DNA from: Leptospira interrogans
GTDB lineage: Bacteria > Spirochaetota > Leptospiria > Leptospirales > Leptospiraceae
Length of the DNA stretch: 64,000 bases
NCBI RefSeq assembly: GCF_900156205.1
Contig: NZ_FTNA01000020.1
Coordinates: 1-64,000 of the forward strand
Direction of reading: 5' to 3'
The notes under the pieces are model-generated. The model was not told where the DNA came from, ran no database searches, and worked only from the letters and a program-made list of their open reading frames with translations. Position 1 is the stretch's first letter. Each line of letters starts with the position of its first letter. Position numbers and translations under genes: made by a program. Positions 61,890 to 64,000 of the stretch are shown piece by piece.

Positions 61890-63981
61890 TAGTTCGAAAA
61901 CATTTCGGATTTTGATGGCAGGAAATCCGAATTGTGGAAAATCAACTTTATTCAATCAACTAACAGGGCTTAGACAAAAGACCGGTAACTATCACGGCGT
62001 CACCGTAGAAAAAGCAGAAGGTATTTTTCATCATCTAGATCATTCTGTAAAAATTTTAGATCTTCCAGGTGCGTTTAGTTTGGGAGGGAGCTCAGAAGAT
62101 AAACAGATTACAAGTAGAGTTCTGATTGGTCACGAAGCAGGAGACCGCATACTTTTTGTGATGGACGCTTCCCTTGCAGAAAGAAGCCTTCAGTTTTTAC
62201 TTCAAATCTTAGAATTAAACGTTCCCGTTTTAGTCGCGGTCACGATGAAAGACGTTTTAGAAAAAAAAAGGGTTCAACTCAGGTTAGATTTACTTTCAAA
62301 TGAATTTGGAATTTTATTTCAATACGTAAATCCTAAAAACGGAGAAGGAATTAAAGAACTCAAAGATAGGATCGTTTCTCCAAAAGCGTTTTGCCTCCCT
62401 ATCCGATCCTTTCCGTGGGATTCCGAAAGAGAAAATTTCTTAAACGATCTTTTAAATTCACTTTCCACAGAACATTCCAATTCTTTAAAGTTCGTTTTGA
62501 CCAATTCTCTTAAAGAACTTTCCGGCGAAATTTTACAAAAAGGTCTCCCTGGACTTTCTCTTTTTTCAGAAACTCCCTCAAAACTCATCCGTGAAAAATT
62601 TGAGCGTTTTGGTAAACGTTTCACTTATTTGGAAGAACTAACTCAAAAATCCATCTATATTAAAAAAATATTAAGTACTGCAATCGTTGGTGACCCGATT
62701 CCAAACGAAAGGGTTCTTTCCAAAGCGGATAAAATTCTACTACATCCTTTTTGGGGACTGGTTTCTTTTTTAGGTATTATGGCCTTGGTATTTCAGGCGC
62801 TTTTTACTTGGTCGGAAATGCCTATGGATTGGATAGAATCCTGCGTTCGAAATGTAGGAACTTTTGTAGGAGATTTTTTAGAGGAAGGTCCTCTTCGTTC
62901 TTTAATCCAAGAAGGAATCATAGGTGGGGTCGGAGCCGTTTTAGTGTTTATTCCTCAGATTAGTCTTTTGTTTTTATTTATCGGTATTTTGGAAGAAACC
63001 GGTTATATAGCCAGGGCCTCCTTTGTCATGGATCGTTTTATGGGAAAGTTTGGTCTTTCTGGTAAATCTTTCATTCCATTGTTGTCTTCTGCGGCGTGTG
63101 CAGTTCCTGCGATTATGGGAACTAGAACCATTGAAAACAAATCAGATCGACTAACAACGATTTTAGTTTCTCCCTTGATCACTTGCTCGGCGCGTTATCC
63201 GGTATATGTTTTAGTGATCGGAGCGATTTTTCCCTCAAAAAATATTTTGGGAATTTTTAACGTTCAAGCGCTTACTATGTTCGGACTTTTTCTTTTGGGA
63301 ATGATCGCGTCTATGTTCGCGGCCTTAGTTTTCAAAAAGACTTTTTTTAAATCTGATTCTTCTTATTTTTTAATGGAACTTCCAGCCTACAATACTCCCT
63401 CGATCAAAAGCCTGGCGCTTACTGTATTCAAAAAATTGAAAGCATTTTTATCTACCGCAGGACAGATCATTTTGTTTATTTCTATCTTACTTTGGTTTTT
63501 GGCAAATTATCCCAGAATCGACTCTTCCCTTTATCCAAACCTTACAGACGCAGAACTCAAAAAAATACAGATCCGAGAATCCTACGCGGGACACAGCGGT
63601 AAATTTATGGAGCCCGTTTTAAAACCGATCGGTTTTGATTGGAAGATGGGAATCGGAATCATTACCTCGTTTGCCGCAAGAGAAATTATGGTATCTACAC
63701 TTTCCATCATATACGGAGTTGGTGGAGAAGAATCTACAGACGACCTTAAAGAGGCTCTCCTAAAAGATACAGATGAAAACGGAAAACCAGTTTGGGGACT
63801 AAGTAATTCTGTCAGTTTACTTCTGTTTTTTGCGTTTGCCTGTCAATGTATGTCCACTTTAGCAGTGGTAAAAAAAGAAACGAATTCTATCTTTTGGCCT
63901 TTGTTTTTATTTACATATATGACAATTTTAGCATATTCTACTTCTTTTATAGTATTCCAGGTTTGGCAACTATTCTCCTAG
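61876..63981 (+). CDS. feoB: Ferrous iron transporter FeoB
   Basis: This 701-residue membrane GTPase imports Fe2+. The N-terminal G domain has G1 GNPNCGKST (16-24) and G3 DLPG (62-65); the G4 position reads TMKD (123-126) instead of the usual NxxD. Multiple membrane helices from about 290 include the two Gate motifs ([15 protein letters not shown], here [15 protein letters not shown], and [16 protein letters not shown]). Because the usual Asn of G4 contacts guanine, the Thr may lower nucleotide specificity. The start is GTG, overlapping feoA by 14 bases. The gene ends 19 bases before the end of the window. Confidence 0.95.
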   Translation: MGHSDSSKTFRILMAGNPNCGKSTLFNQLTGLRQKTGNYHGVTVEKAEGIFHHLDHSVKILDLPGAFSLGGSSEDKQITSRVLIGHEAGDRILFVMDASLAERSLQFLLQILELNVPVLVAVTMKDVLEKKRVQLRLDLLSNEFGILFQYVNPKNGEGIKELKDRIVSPKAFCLPIRSFPWDSERENFLNDLLNSLSTEHSNSLKFVLTNSLKELSGEILQKGLPGLSLFSETPSKLIREKFERFGKRFTYLEELTQKSIYIKKILSTAIVGDPIPNERVLSKADKILLHPFWGLVSFLGIMALVFQALFTWSEMPMDWIESCVRNVGTFVGDFLEEGPLRSLIQEGIIGGVGAVLVFIPQISLLFLFIGILEETGYIARASFVMDRFMGKFGLSGKSFIPLLSSAACAVPAIMGTRTIENKSDRLTTILVSPLITCSARYPVYVLVIGAIFPSKNILGIFNVQALTMFGLFLLGMIASMFAALVFKKTFFKSDSSYFLMELPAYNTPSIKSLALTVFKKLKAFLSTAGQIILFISILLWFLANYPRIDSSLYPNLTDAELKKIQIRESYAGHSGKFMEPVLKPIGFDWKMGIGIITSFAAREIMVSTLSIIYGVGGEESTDDLKEALLKDTDENGKPVWGLSNSVSLLLFFAFACQCMSTLAVVKKETNSIFWPLFLFTYMTILAYSTSFIVFQVWQLFS

Positions 63982-64000
63982 AAAAAATTAGAATGTCTCG

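Overview
The window is AT-rich, Gram-negative-type DNA whose gene set points to a spirochaete of the genus Leptospira, most likely the pathogenic clade. It carries many PAS histidine kinases and hybrid kinases, a class III cyclase, FecR and TPR proteins, a poly-gamma-glutamate cluster, and long non-coding gaps filled with short dispersed repeats. The genus is inferred from protein flavour and layout; no rRNA or marker search was possible.

Layout. 1-2407: repeat-filled DNA around one small unknown gene (370-873). 2408-8114: an alpha/beta hydrolase, a glycerate 2-kinase, a REC-GGDEF diguanylate cyclase, and a three-gene copper-handling cluster. 8115-13643: a two-gene histidine kinase operon between two repeat-rich gaps. 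13644-20400: a cyclophilin, then an overlapping operon of membrane adenylate cyclase, FecR/Fn3-like repeat protein and a third envelope protein. 20401-29806: an ABC-F ATPase, two divergent PAS kinases, a cyclic-nucleotide-binding protein and a hydrolase. 30089-36154: a seven-gene minus-strand block of RRM protein, FKBP, histidine kinase, PAS-PP2C phosphatase, pgsB, pgsC (frameshifted) and pgsW. 36295-41461: an SrkA-like kinase, a PiT-PhoU phosphate transporter, a GNAT enzyme and a Cys-rich unknown. 41473-44799: tig (frameshifted)-clpP-clpX and tRNA-Gly. 44862-49517: a GDSL esterase, a GH3 enzyme, hemW and a hotdog-fold protein. 50656-64000: ilvB-ilvH, a TPR protein, a chemoreceptor, an XPB-N-like protein, and UbiB-like kinase-feoA-feoB.

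The most interesting layer is non-coding. By eye there are at least six dispersed repeat families confined to the gaps. Family A (about 330 bp, 17-bp inverted ends CATAACCAACCCCACAA) has one complete copy flanked by an 8-bp direct repeat. Removing it rebuilds a perfect 8-bp-arm palindrome, so it looks like a non-autonomous element that landed inside another repeat. Family C (about 175 bp, inverted ends AACTTGTCCCAAAACC) lies between TA dinucleotides in three copies, and one copy appears to have supplied the stop codon of the ABC-F gene. Family B (about 155-250 bp, ends AACGTGAGTTCGGCGTAAG) carries a GTGGGAACT core found roughly 30 times in the window. Two hairpin repeats have different stem sequences in different copies but keep pairing. 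No transposase is present.

Two conserved genes, pgsC and tig, are each broken by one missing base in an eight-base homopolymer, and nine bases would restore both. This is either homopolymer undercalling in the assembly or slippage-prone tracts.
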